From Henriciella sp045287255 (GTDB taxonomy: Bacteria > Pseudomonadota > Alphaproteobacteria > Caulobacterales > Hyphomonadaceae): 64,000 bases of DNA. A program made the position numbers and the translations under genes. The notes under the pieces are model-generated. The model searched no databases and was not told the origin of the DNA. It was given only the letters and a program-made list of their open reading frames with translations. The DNA is taken from the NCBI RefSeq assembly GCF_045287255.1, contig NZ_CP137142.1, positions 2,046,001 through 2,110,000 on the forward strand, read 5' to 3'. Below, piece after piece: positions 43,553 to 52,144 of this stretch. How positions within the stretch are numbered: position 1 is the first letter of the stretch; every line of letters begins with the position of its first letter.

Positions 43553-43951
43553 CTACAAAACCAACTGCGTCTGACGCACCAGACAGACCTTCTTGCCATC
43601 CGGATCAGTCACCTCGGTCTGCCAGACTGAAAGCTTGCGTCCAATTTTAACGGGGGTGGAGATACCCGTCACAAGAGTCCCCGCCTTGGGACCACGCATC
43701 ATGCTGGTATTGCTTTCGATCGTCGTGGTGCCATTTGCCCCTTCCGGCAGGGCGAGCCATGCTCCGGTCGCCCCAAGAATATCACAGAAACCCATCATCA
43801 CGCCGCCATGCATGGTACCGTTTGAGGTGCAGAGCTCATCGCGAATAAGTAATTCTCCGATCACACGCTCGGCGCTCGCTTCAACGATGTTTACATCCAA
43901 TAGCCGGGCATAGGGCTGTGCCTGCGCAATTGTTACCAAATCCATGGTCAT
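43553..43951 (-). CDS. PaaI-family hotdog thioesterase
   Basis: 132 residues (or 130 from the second ATG at 43945, which has the better-spaced AAGGTGG). Hotdog fold with the PaaI signature NGTMHGGVMMGFCDILGATGAW, and TTTIESNTSMMRG for the second half. Such enzymes hydrolyse acyl-CoA thioesters, often aryl- or phenylacetyl-type. It lies divergent from the second methyltransferase lipoprotein. Confidence 0.88.
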   Translation of the reverse strand: MTMDLVTIAQAQPYARLLDVNIVEASAERVIGELLIRDELCTSNGTMHGGVMMGFCDILGATGAWLALPEGANGTTTIESNTSMMRGPKAGTLVTGISTPVKIGRKLSVWQTEVTDPDGKKVCLVRQTQLVL

Positions 43952-44017
43952 CCACCTTACCTTCAGTCTTGCCTTTCACAGCACAGTAGAAGCCACCCCC
44001 CAAGGGAAGCCAAGAGC

Positions 44018-44039
44018 CTGATCACGAATCCGTGATCAG
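44018..44039. promoter_or_regulatory. 9-bp perfect inverted repeat upstream of methyltransferase copy 2
   Basis: CTGATCACG (44018-44026) and CGTGATCAG (44031-44039) are exact inverted copies with a 4-base centre AATC. It lies between the divergent PaaI gene (start 43951) and the methyltransferase lipoprotein gene (start 44125). It is either an operator or a strong RNA hairpin. Confidence 0.5.
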
Positions 44040-44124
44040 AATTCTGGATATTGATAGTCGATACCGCGCGACAGGCGAGTACATCTGCGCTAAATGTCCT
44101 GTCATTTATAACTTGAGGAGGACG

Positions 44125-45027
44125 ATGATGAAGTCTCTTGCAATTATGGGTACAGCCCTCGCGCTGGTTCTAGGCGGCTGCACTGCGGTCAACATAACCG
44201 ACACGACCGAGGCCGAAACCACCACCACGACGACAACCATGGTCGATACAGACGCGCTGCAAGCTGCGCTGGATGCCCAGGATGATGCGGCAAAAGCCCG
44301 CTATGACTCTCGTAATCCAGGTGAAACACTTGCTTTCTTTGGTATCGAGCCGGGCATGACTGTTGCCGAAGCTCTACCGGGCGGTGGCTGGTACTCAAAA
44401 ATCCTGCTGCCTTATCTTGGACCTGAAGGTAAACTCGTTGGCGCTCATTATCCTGACGATATGTGGCCGCGCTTTGGCTTTGGTGATGAATGGGCAGCCA
44501 CGCGCGTCGAGGCGTCTAACACCTGGACCACGACAGCTGCTGAGTGGGGTGTCGAGAATGGTGCGAAACTCGCAGACTATAAGCTGACAGAGATGCCTGA
44601 AGAAATGGCCGGAAAGCTTGATGCTGTTCTGTTCATCCGCGCTTTGCACAACCTGAACCGGTTCAATGCTGATGCTGGCTATATGGATGCCACCTTAGCC
44701 GAAACATTTAAGGCTCTTAAGCCCGGCGGCATTGTTGGCGTCGTTCAGCACAACGCCCCAGAGGCCAATAGCGATGAATGGGCCAATGGCTCAAATGGCT
44801 ATCTCAAAAAAGCCGCTGTCATTGCGATGTTTGAAAGCGCCGGTTTTGAGCTGGTCGATAGCAGCGATGTCAATGCAAACCCAAAAGATGTCCCAACTGA
44901 GGAAGACTTTGTCTGGCGCCTGCCGCCAACCACAGCTGGCACCGAAGAAGGGACACCTGAGCGCGCCGCGATGGAAGCGATTGGCGAATCCAATCGGATG
45001 ACGCTTAAATTCATCAAGCCTGCATAA
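44125..45027 (+). CDS. Lipoprotein with SAM-methyltransferase fold (copy 2)
   Basis: 300 residues from ATG 44125 (GAGGAGG just upstream; ATG 44128 also possible). Lipobox LGGC, then a Thr-rich linker (TTTTTTTMVD) and a class I methyltransferase domain: TVAEALPGGGWYSKIL, DAVLFIRALHNLNR and ALKPGGIVGVVQHN. It is a paralogue of 38097-39005, with shared RNPGETLAFF/RNPAETLEFF, NANP and the same end EAIGES-RMTLKF-KPA. The active-site loop is Gly-rich as in true SAM binders. Role unknown. Confidence 0.83.
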   Translation: MMKSLAIMGTALALVLGGCTAVNITDTTEAETTTTTTTMVDTDALQAALDAQDDAAKARYDSRNPGETLAFFGIEPGMTVAEALPGGGWYSKILLPYLGPEGKLVGAHYPDDMWPRFGFGDEWAATRVEASNTWTTTAAEWGVENGAKLADYKLTEMPEEMAGKLDAVLFIRALHNLNRFNADAGYMDATLAETFKALKPGGIVGVVQHNAPEANSDEWANGSNGYLKKAAVIAMFESAGFELVDSSDVNANPKDVPTEEDFVWRLPPTTAGTEEGTPERAAMEAIGESNRMTLKFIKPA

Positions 45028-45058
45028 GGCAAGATACGCTTCTCCTGATTTGCCGGGG

Positions 45059-46654
45059 TCAGCCCTTTGGGCATGGCTCCGGCGGATCAATCGACTGCCC
45101 CTCATAGGCGCGCACCCAATCCAGATCGCGCTGTAGAGGGGAAAAGTCGCTCACACGATACAGGTTCAAATCGCGGTGGAGCGGGCAGCCATTCGAGCGA
45201 TGGCCCAAAAACACGCCGACCTCCCCAATCGCTTCCCAGGTCGCAAAATCAGCTTTGATCCGTGGTCGATATTCATGGCGATAGCTCGCCACTAAAACTC
45301 GCGCATCAATCGCATCGCTCATCGGAACGGTTTCTGCGAAACTTTTCGCCCCTTCATTATAGCGCCAGAGGATAAGCGGTACATCCAACTCATCGCGTAA
45401 ATAATAGTCCAGGCCGTGCCATATCTCGCGTTCATCCACCAGAATAGCAGTTGGCTTTTCGCGCTCTGCTTCCAAGACAAGCTGTTGGGCCAAATCCTCC
45501 CAGCCGCGTACCCGCTTTAAGGCATTGTCCTGCCCGACAGCGGCGCTCCAGCTCTGCGGCCCCATCCCGATCACGGCAACAAAGAGTGCCATCACGACAT
45601 GCAGGCCGACCCCGGCCCAGAACGCAATCGCCCAGGCCCGTCGCTGAACCACAACACTCGCAATCAAAACACTCGCTGCCGGATACGCGGTCGCCGCCCA
45701 GTTCGCATGCGCCCGCGAAAGCACGGCCTGGCCTGCAATAATGAGCAAAACAGGGACAATGAAACAGGCAAGCCAGCGCCGCTTGGCACCGATCGAATGG
45801 GCCTTGTCGCCGACTGCAACCAGGTCATCCTTTGGCCGCAAGAAGACAATCCCGGCAATTAGGATGACAAAGCTCACAGGGCCAAACACGGCCATCTGAT
45901 CGGTAATAAACTCCGGCAAGTGATCCCAGTTAAACAGCTCGCCCTGCAGATTGGCATTATCGACCGTATGCCCAACCGTCGCAAAATCATTCGCCGCATT
46001 CCAGATCAAATGCGGGGACAGAACCGCAAGCGCGATCAGGCCTGCCGCGAGGCCCTTATATGAGAAGAGCGCGCGCCGCATCGGCATATCAATCAGTGCC
46101 GTTAGCCCAACCCCAAGCGCAAAATACAACATCGCATACTTCGATAGGAAGCCACATCCGATGGCCACGCCTAGCCCAATAACCGACCCCCAGCCCGCCT
46201 GCCCCTCACGCAATCGCCAAAGCAGCAAAAGAGACAAGGCAAAGAATGGGAACAGGACACCATCGGTCGAGATCACTGCTGAAGACAGAACAATGCCGGG
46301 CATCAGAAGATAAGCAATAACCGTGACCAGGCCGGCTTTCTGGCCGAACATCTGGCGGGACAGAAAATACAGGAAAACCGCCGATATCGAATGGAGAACC
46401 GGTGCCAGAATTCGAATCGCCCACTCCGAATCGCCGAAAATCGAGGTGCTCAGCGCAATCACCCAGGCAATCATCGGTGGTTTCGAGTAATAGCCCCAAT
46501 CTAACACTGTACTCCACCGCCAATACTGGGCTTCATCAGCATACAGTTCCAACGGTGAGGCTAAGACCAAGCCAAGGCGAAGCAGCAAGAGCCCTGTAAT
46601 CATTGCGAAAACGAGATGAAGACTGCGGTCTGGCGAGGGCTGAACGGTATTCAT
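45059..46654 (-). CDS. GT39-type (ArnT/PMT-like) membrane glycosyltransferase
   Basis: 531 residues with about ten to twelve membrane helices and a C-terminal soluble part. The first periplasmic loop has LYADEAQYWRWS with the acidic motif used by lipid-phosphate-sugar dependent transferases, followed by the KPPMIAWVIAL helix. It probably transfers a sugar from undecaprenyl-phosphate to lipid A or protein. Divergent from the TonB receptor gene. Confidence 0.88.
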   Translation of the reverse strand: MNTVQPSPDRSLHLVFAMITGLLLLRLGLVLASPLELYADEAQYWRWSTVLDWGYYSKPPMIAWVIALSTSIFGDSEWAIRILAPVLHSISAVFLYFLSRQMFGQKAGLVTVIAYLLMPGIVLSSAVISTDGVLFPFFALSLLLLWRLREGQAGWGSVIGLGVAIGCGFLSKYAMLYFALGVGLTALIDMPMRRALFSYKGLAAGLIALAVLSPHLIWNAANDFATVGHTVDNANLQGELFNWDHLPEFITDQMAVFGPVSFVILIAGIVFLRPKDDLVAVGDKAHSIGAKRRWLACFIVPVLLIIAGQAVLSRAHANWAATAYPAASVLIASVVVQRRAWAIAFWAGVGLHVVMALFVAVIGMGPQSWSAAVGQDNALKRVRGWEDLAQQLVLEAEREKPTAILVDEREIWHGLDYYLRDELDVPLILWRYNEGAKSFAETVPMSDAIDARVLVASYRHEYRPRIKADFATWEAIGEVGVFLGHRSNGCPLHRDLNLYRVSDFSPLQRDLDWVRAYEGQSIDPPEPCPKG

Positions 46655-46741
46655 CCTTTGGCTTTAGGCGCTCGACGGCTCAGAATAAAGCTTTCGCCGC
46701 ATGTGTGGCTTATTTGCAATAATCAAAAATGAGTCTCTGCT

Positions 46742-46781
46742 TAGCCACAGAACTCTTACAGAACTGTCACATAACTGTTGT
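46742..46781 (+). promoter_or_regulatory. Pho-box-like 11-bp direct repeats upstream of TonB receptor
   Basis: CTCTTAC (46753), CTGTCAC (46764) and CTGTTGT (46775) follow at exact 11-base intervals, each pair joined by an A/T-rich 4-mer (AGAA, ATAA). The last two read CTGTCACATAACTGTTGT, close to the PhoB box CTGTCAT-N4-CTGTCAT. A weaker fourth unit (TAGCCAC, 46742) extends the array. The receptor starts 79 bases downstream. Confidence 0.6.
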
Positions 46782-46860
46782 GCACCGCACCTAAAGGCCC
46801 GGTTTAGTGGCGGAACTGTCTTCTCACGCCGCTCGATCCTAACCCGAGGGGAATCTCGAA

Positions 46861-49800
46861 ATGTCCAATTGGAAACTCTACGCTGGCGTCGCAGCGGCCA
46901 CGATGGCCACCGCCGCGATCATCGCACCAGCCCAAGCGCAATCTACGTCTTCTAATATCAATGGTCAGGTTACGACCGAAGCAGGCACCCCGGTTGCTGG
47001 CGCTTCTGTCACAATCATTCACCTGCCATCAGGGTCTGCTGCAACAGCAACAACCTCTGAAAACGGTGTATTCTTCGCCAGCGGCCTTCGCATCGGTGGC
47101 CCTTACCAAGTCACTGTTCAGTCATCTGAAGGTTCTGTCATTCGGGAAGGCATCAACCTGAAGCCTTCAAGTAACTCTCTACAGTTTGCTGTTACAGACG
47201 CAGAAGCCCGTCAGGACGTTATCGTGGTCACTGCAGAGGTTGGCTCACGCCTGCAGCTCAATAATGGTGTTGGCTCAGTTTTCAGCAGCTCTGACATTCA
47301 AGACCAGCCCACTGTTGACCGTGATCTGATCGCAACTCTGACACGCGACCCGCTGGCTTTCGGTAATGACGGATCGCTTTCCGTTGCCGGTGCAAACCCA
47401 CGCTTTAACGCTCTATCTATTGATGGTTCGCTTCAGCAGGATGACTTTGGCCTCTCAGACCAGTCTTACCCAACACAGCGTTCGCCAATTAACCTTGATG
47501 CGATCGAAGCTGTGTCTCTCGCAGCCACAGACTACTCCGTAACCACTTCGGGCTTTACAGGCGGCCTGATCAACGTTGTCACCAAAGCGGGTACAAACGA
47601 GTTTGACGGCTCTGCCTTCTATTACCGCCGCGATGAGGACTTTGAAGGTAACGCTCTCTTCGACACATTCCGCGACCCAGCTCCGTTCACAGACGAAGAG
47701 TATGGTTTTACGCTTCGTGGTCCAATCATTGAAGACAAGCTGTTCTTCGCCATCTCATACGACGAAATCAAGTCTGCTGAAGGTGTCACCTTTGTTGAAG
47801 ATGATGCTGATGATGGTATCGACCCAACTGCTTTTGATGCCCTGAATGCACTCGTACTTGATCGCTATGGCATTGATATGGGCGGACGCCCTCAGACACT
47901 CTCTGCACCCTTCACATCAGAGAAGTTGCTGGCCCGTATCGACTGGAACATTAACGATGACCATCGCGCGACCTTTACCTATCAGGATACACAAGAGACC
48001 AACCTGGCCTCTATCTCTTCCAGTGAGTTTGCGTCTGCTTGGTATGATGCTCCACAAGAGCTGAAAGCCTACGGTGCTCAGTTGAACTCTCAGTGGACTG
48101 ATCAACTGTCTACCGAACTGCGTTTCAACTTCAAAGACAACACACGTGGTCAGATCTGTGGTAACCCGGACTCTGGTGAAATCGAGATCCGCCTTGCCGC
48201 AAGCGATGCTGCAAATGAGTTCCTCGCAGACGGTGTCACACCAAACCCGCTCTTTGGTTTGATTTCAAACAATGTCACACTGACTGGCTCTTGTGATCGT
48301 TTCCGTCACGCAAATGAGTTCAACGACGAGCGTCTTCAGCTCTTCGGTGCCGCAAACTATATCTGGGGCGATCACCTGATCACTGTTGGTGCCGATTACG
48401 AAGACTACTCTCTTCGTAATGTCTTTGTACCGCGTGCAAACGGGGAATTCATTTTCAACAATCTACAAGACCTCGTCGACGGTGTTGCAGATGTTCGCTA
48501 CGATAACGTCAACACGAACAATGCAAGCGACGCGGCAGCTGAGTGGAGCTATGGTAAGCTTTCTCTCTTCGCACAGGACAGCTGGCAAATCCGCCCAGAC
48601 TTCCGTCTGGACTATGGCTTCCGCTATGAACTGTTCGATCAAAGCGATTCACCTGCTTTTGTTCAGTCGATTCAGGACAACTTTGGTGTCCGCTCTGACG
48701 AAAACCTTGATGGGTTGGATGTCTTCCTTCCGCGTGTTGGCTTCGAGTACACGCCATTTGAGCGTACAAGCATCACAGGCGGTATCGGCAAGTATGCTGG
48801 TGGTAGCCCACAAGTCTGGATTTCTAACGCCTTCCAGACACCAATCGTTTTCTCAAACATTCGCGGTCAAACAAATGTCGACCCTCTGACTGTTCCACAA
48901 GTTAACCTTGATGCAGTAGCGGGCGGCACGCCAGTTATTGTTGACGTCATCTCTTCTGACTTTGAAATTCCTTCAGAGTGGAAAGCTTCTCTTAAGTTGG
49001 ACCAAGAGTTTGATGCCGACCTTAATCGTTTTGGGATCCCGGTAAATTTTGGTGACGACTATCTGTTCTCTGTTCAGTATATTCGTACTGAGACCGATAA
49101 AGGCTTCCGCTGGGAAAACATCGCTCAGACTCAGCTTAGTGAGGGTGTTGCGCCAGACGGTCGTCCAATTTACGCCGATCTTGAAGATCTGGACGAGCAG
49201 AACCTGACGGCTCTAACAAACTTTGATGAAGGTTCGTCCGATATCTGGACAGTTGCTCTTCAGAACGAGTTTGATAACGGCTTCGGTTTCTACGCTTCAT
49301 ATGCAAACCAGAGCATTGAAGGGGTAACACCAGGTACGTCTTCACGCGGTATCTCTAACTGGCGTGCAAATGTAACCTTTGATCGTAACAACCCAGAAGT
49401 TGGTCGCGCTAACTTCGAAGTTGAGCATGCATTCAAGGCTTTCTTCTCTTACGAGACAGAAATCTTCAAAGACCTTGAGTCCAAGTTCAACCTGTTTGGT
49501 ACGTTCACATCCGGCACGCCATTCTCCTACACCTACGACGTAAGCACACGCGACCCAAGTGTTCTCTTTGGCCGCGCTGGTCTGGGTGAAGGGCCATTTG
49601 ATAATGATCTGCTATATGTGCCGACACTGGCCGCTGATGGTTCAAGTGCAGACGCGGCGGTTGTCTTCGGGTCTGGTTTTGACGCTCAAGGCTTTGCTGA
49701 ACTCGTCAACAGCCGTGGGCTGACCCAAGGTCAGATTGCCTCACGCAATAGCGATGAGAGCCCATGGAACCAGCAGTGGGACTTCCAGTGGTCTCAGGAA

Positions 49801-50160
49801 CTGCCATTCTTCAACGACTATGCAAGCAAGTATGTCGGCGAGAACAAGCTTCGCTTTGTTCTCGACATTGAGAATGTTGCTAACTTGCTCAATGATGAGT
49901 GGGGCACACAATACGAAGAGCCAAGCTTCGGCGCGATCGGCCTTGTTGATGCTGACCTTGTAAGTGCCGCTGATGTCGCGGCCAACGGCATCGACGGAGC
50001 AACAGCTCTCCGCGGTGACGAGCCACGCACTGTCTGCACAACGTCCTCTTCTTGTGTATATCGTTACACACGTTTCAATGACTTCCGTGCCGATACAGGT
50101 AACCGTGACTTCGACACGTCATTCTACACAATCCGCGTTGGTCTGCGTTACGAATTCTAA
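46861..50160 (+). CDS. TonB-dependent receptor with CarboxypepD-like N-terminal domain
   Basis: 1099 residues. A signal peptide (to about residue 27, AQAQ) is followed by a carboxypeptidase-regulatory-like Ig-type domain (INGQVTTEAGTPVAGASV), a TonB-box-like stretch DVIVVTA, a plug and a large beta-barrel ending in LRYEF, with the terminal Phe needed for outer-membrane insertion. It resembles Oar-type receptors. Codons favour U-ending forms such as CGT, GGT and TCT, unlike the neighbours, which suggests high expression. GAGGGGA precedes the ATG. The Pho-box-like array upstream suggests phosphate or phosphorus-compound uptake. Confidence 0.92.
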   Translation: MSNWKLYAGVAAATMATAAIIAPAQAQSTSSNINGQVTTEAGTPVAGASVTIIHLPSGSAATATTSENGVFFASGLRIGGPYQVTVQSSEGSVIREGINLKPSSNSLQFAVTDAEARQDVIVVTAEVGSRLQLNNGVGSVFSSSDIQDQPTVDRDLIATLTRDPLAFGNDGSLSVAGANPRFNALSIDGSLQQDDFGLSDQSYPTQRSPINLDAIEAVSLAATDYSVTTSGFTGGLINVVTKAGTNEFDGSAFYYRRDEDFEGNALFDTFRDPAPFTDEEYGFTLRGPIIEDKLFFAISYDEIKSAEGVTFVEDDADDGIDPTAFDALNALVLDRYGIDMGGRPQTLSAPFTSEKLLARIDWNINDDHRATFTYQDTQETNLASISSSEFASAWYDAPQELKAYGAQLNSQWTDQLSTELRFNFKDNTRGQICGNPDSGEIEIRLAASDAANEFLADGVTPNPLFGLISNNVTLTGSCDRFRHANEFNDERLQLFGAANYIWGDHLITVGADYEDYSLRNVFVPRANGEFIFNNLQDLVDGVADVRYDNVNTNNASDAAAEWSYGKLSLFAQDSWQIRPDFRLDYGFRYELFDQSDSPAFVQSIQDNFGVRSDENLDGLDVFLPRVGFEYTPFERTSITGGIGKYAGGSPQVWISNAFQTPIVFSNIRGQTNVDPLTVPQVNLDAVAGGTPVIVDVISSDFEIPSEWKASLKLDQEFDADLNRFGIPVNFGDDYLFSVQYIRTETDKGFRWENIAQTQLSEGVAPDGRPIYADLEDLDEQNLTALTNFDEGSSDIWTVALQNEFDNGFGFYASYANQSIEGVTPGTSSRGISNWRANVTFDRNNPEVGRANFEVEHAFKAFFSYETEIFKDLESKFNLFGTFTSGTPFSYTYDVSTRDPSVLFGRAGLGEGPFDNDLLYVPTLAADGSSADAAVVFGSGFDAQGFAELVNSRGLTQGQIASRNSDESPWNQQWDFQWSQELPFFNDYASKYVGENKLRFVLDIENVANLLNDEWGTQYEEPSFGAIGLVDADLVSAADVAANGIDGATALRGDEPRTVCTTSSSCVYRYTRFNDFRADTGNRDFDTSFYTIRVGLRYEF

Positions 50161-50185
50161 TCTCTGATTAGACCTTACAATCAGG

Positions 50186-50214
50186 AAGGGCGGCTCTTTG
50201 GGCCGCCCTTTTTT
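50186..50214 (+). terminator. Intrinsic terminator after TonB receptor
   Basis: GGGCGGC (50188-50194) pairs with GCCGCCC (50202-50208), 7-base loop, then TTTTTT (50209-50214). 27 bases past the stop. Confidence 0.93.
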
Positions 50215-50303
50215 GTTTGACCCCGTATCGCTATGCTCACATGGATCGCGCTCAAGGCTGTTTCTCTTTGCGCCTAATGTAAAGCTATGGCATGGGGCGC
50301 GCG

Positions 50304-51302
50304 ATGACTGTGATGACCTCTTCTGTCCCGCCCGAGTGGACTTCGCATGCCGCGATTTGGGCGGGCTGGCCGCGCTTGCCTGAGGAATGGGGTGACGCGT
50401 TTGAGAATGCCAAGAATGAGATTGAGGTTTTCCTCAAAACCCTTGCTCAAACCACGCCTGTCAAAATCGCCTGTGGCTCGCGCAAGAGCTACACAGATGC
50501 CTGGATGCGGTTTGGCGAGACCCCGAATATCAGTCTGCACACGGTCCTAAGCGGCGACATCTGGTTGCGCGATACCGGGCCAGTCTTTGCCCAAGGTAAG
50601 AGCGGACTGGTCGCGCATCAGTTCGGATTCAATGGCTGGGGCGGCAAATATGTCATGCCCGGTGATGAGATGACCGCCGGGGCGATTGCCAGCGCGGAAC
50701 TGAAACCTCGTACCCGCCATGACTTTATCCTCGAAGGCGGGGCGATTGATCTTGATGGCGAAGGGCGCTTGCTGACCACGCGCCAATGCCTGCTGAACCC
50801 GAACCGCAATGCGGGCTGGACAGAAGCAATCGCCGAAGCCGCACTGCGTGAAGCCCTCGGCGTCACCGAGATTATCTGGCTCGGCGATGGCCTCCTCAAT
50901 GACCACACGGATGGCCATGTCGACAATATTGCTCGCTTCATCGCGCCGGGTGTTGTCGCCTGTCAGCGCCCGAGCGGCGCGGATGACCCAAATACTGAAA
51001 CCCTTGGTCAGATTGAAGCCACGCTTCGGGCAACTGGCTTGACCGTAATCACCCTGCCCTCTCCCGGCCTGATTACGGATGAAGACGGCGCGCCCGTCCC
51101 GGCCAGCCATATGAATTTCCTGATCTCAAATGGCCATGTCTATCTGCCCGTCTATGAAGACCATTATCGTAATCTCGCGGCAGAGGCCCTTGCCAAGGCG
51201 ATGCCCGGCTATGAAATTATCCCTCTGCCTGCCCGTCATATCCTGTCTGGAGGCGGCGCGTTTCATTGTATGACCCAGCAAGTCCCGGAGGTTCCGCGAT
51301 GA
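50304..51302 (+). CDS. aguA: Agmatine deiminase
   Basis: 332 residues from ATG 50304 (starts at 50292 and 50313 also in frame). Converts agmatine to N-carbamoylputrescine. The peptidyl-arginine-deiminase-type fold shows DIWLRDTGPVF, GGAIDLDGEGRLLTT, NDHTDGHVDN with the catalytic His and the final nucleophile Cys in GGGAFHCMTQQ. It overlaps aguB in ATGA. Together the pair makes putrescine, a precursor of spermidine-type polyamines. Confidence 0.94.
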   Translation: MTVMTSSVPPEWTSHAAIWAGWPRLPEEWGDAFENAKNEIEVFLKTLAQTTPVKIACGSRKSYTDAWMRFGETPNISLHTVLSGDIWLRDTGPVFAQGKSGLVAHQFGFNGWGGKYVMPGDEMTAGAIASAELKPRTRHDFILEGGAIDLDGEGRLLTTRQCLLNPNRNAGWTEAIAEAALREALGVTEIIWLGDGLLNDHTDGHVDNIARFIAPGVVACQRPSGADDPNTETLGQIEATLRATGLTVITLPSPGLITDEDGAPVPASHMNFLISNGHVYLPVYEDHYRNLAAEALAKAMPGYEIIPLPARHILSGGGAFHCMTQQVPEVPR

Positions 51303-52144
51303 CCCGAACACTCAGCGTTGCTGCCCTGCAAATGTCCTTCATCAAGGCCGACATGGACGCGAATATTGCCCGCGTCAGCGAGCGTGTTCGTGAAGCTGCT
51401 GCAGCAGGCGCAGACATCATCCTGCCGTCTGAGCTCTTTAGCGATCACTATTTCTGCAAAACTCAGGAAGAGCACGTTTTTGCGACCGCCTACCCCTGGT
51501 CCGAGCATCCAGCCGTAACCGCCATGGCGGATTTGGCGCGGGAGCTGAGCGTCGTCATCCCGGTTTCCATCTTCGAGAAGGATGGCCCGGAATACTATAA
51601 TTCTGTGGTCATGGTTGATGCCGATGGCAGTCTGCTCGGCGTCTATCGCAAATCCCACATCCCTGATGGCCCAGGCTATCAGGAGAAGTTCTACTTCCGG
51701 CCCGGCAATACCGGCTTTCGTGTCTGGAATACGCAAAAGGGCAAAATCGGCGTTGGCATTTGCTGGGACCAATGGTTCCCTGAGGCTGCGCGCGCCATGG
51801 CCCTGATGGGCGCCGATGTATTGCTCTACCCAACTGCGATTGGCGCTGAACCACAGGATGACAGCCTCGATACCGCCGCGCGCTGGCGCCGCGCCATGCA
51901 GGGTCATGCCGTCAGCAATGTCATCCCGGTCATTGCTGCCAACCGTGTCGGCGATGAAGATGGACAAGTCTTTTACGGAACCAGTTTCATTGCTGACCAT
52001 GTTGGCGAGATTGTCAGCGAGCTGAACCGCACCGAGGAAGGTGTGATCACCGCGAAATTTAATCTAGATGAGATTGAACAGGATCGCGCCGCATGGGGTT
52101 TCTTCCGCGACCGGCGCACGGATCTCTATGGTGTTTTGACCTAA
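51299..52144 (+). CDS. aguB: N-carbamoylputrescine amidase
   Basis: 281 residues, nitrilase superfamily. The catalytic Glu in LPSELFSDHYF, Lys in YRKSHIPDGPGYQEKFYF and Cys in GVGICWDQWFPE form the Glu-Lys-Cys triad, and the order of motifs is that of AguB. Releases putrescine, CO2 and ammonia. Its stop interlocks with that of the convergent GT2 gene in CTAA (52141-52144). Confidence 0.95.
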   Translation: MTRTLSVAALQMSFIKADMDANIARVSERVREAAAAGADIILPSELFSDHYFCKTQEEHVFATAYPWSEHPAVTAMADLARELSVVIPVSIFEKDGPEYYNSVVMVDADGSLLGVYRKSHIPDGPGYQEKFYFRPGNTGFRVWNTQKGKIGVGICWDQWFPEAARAMALMGADVLLYPTAIGAEPQDDSLDTAARWRRAMQGHAVSNVIPVIAANRVGDEDGQVFYGTSFIADHVGEIVSELNRTEEGVITAKFNLDEIEQDRAAWGFFRDRRTDLYGVLT

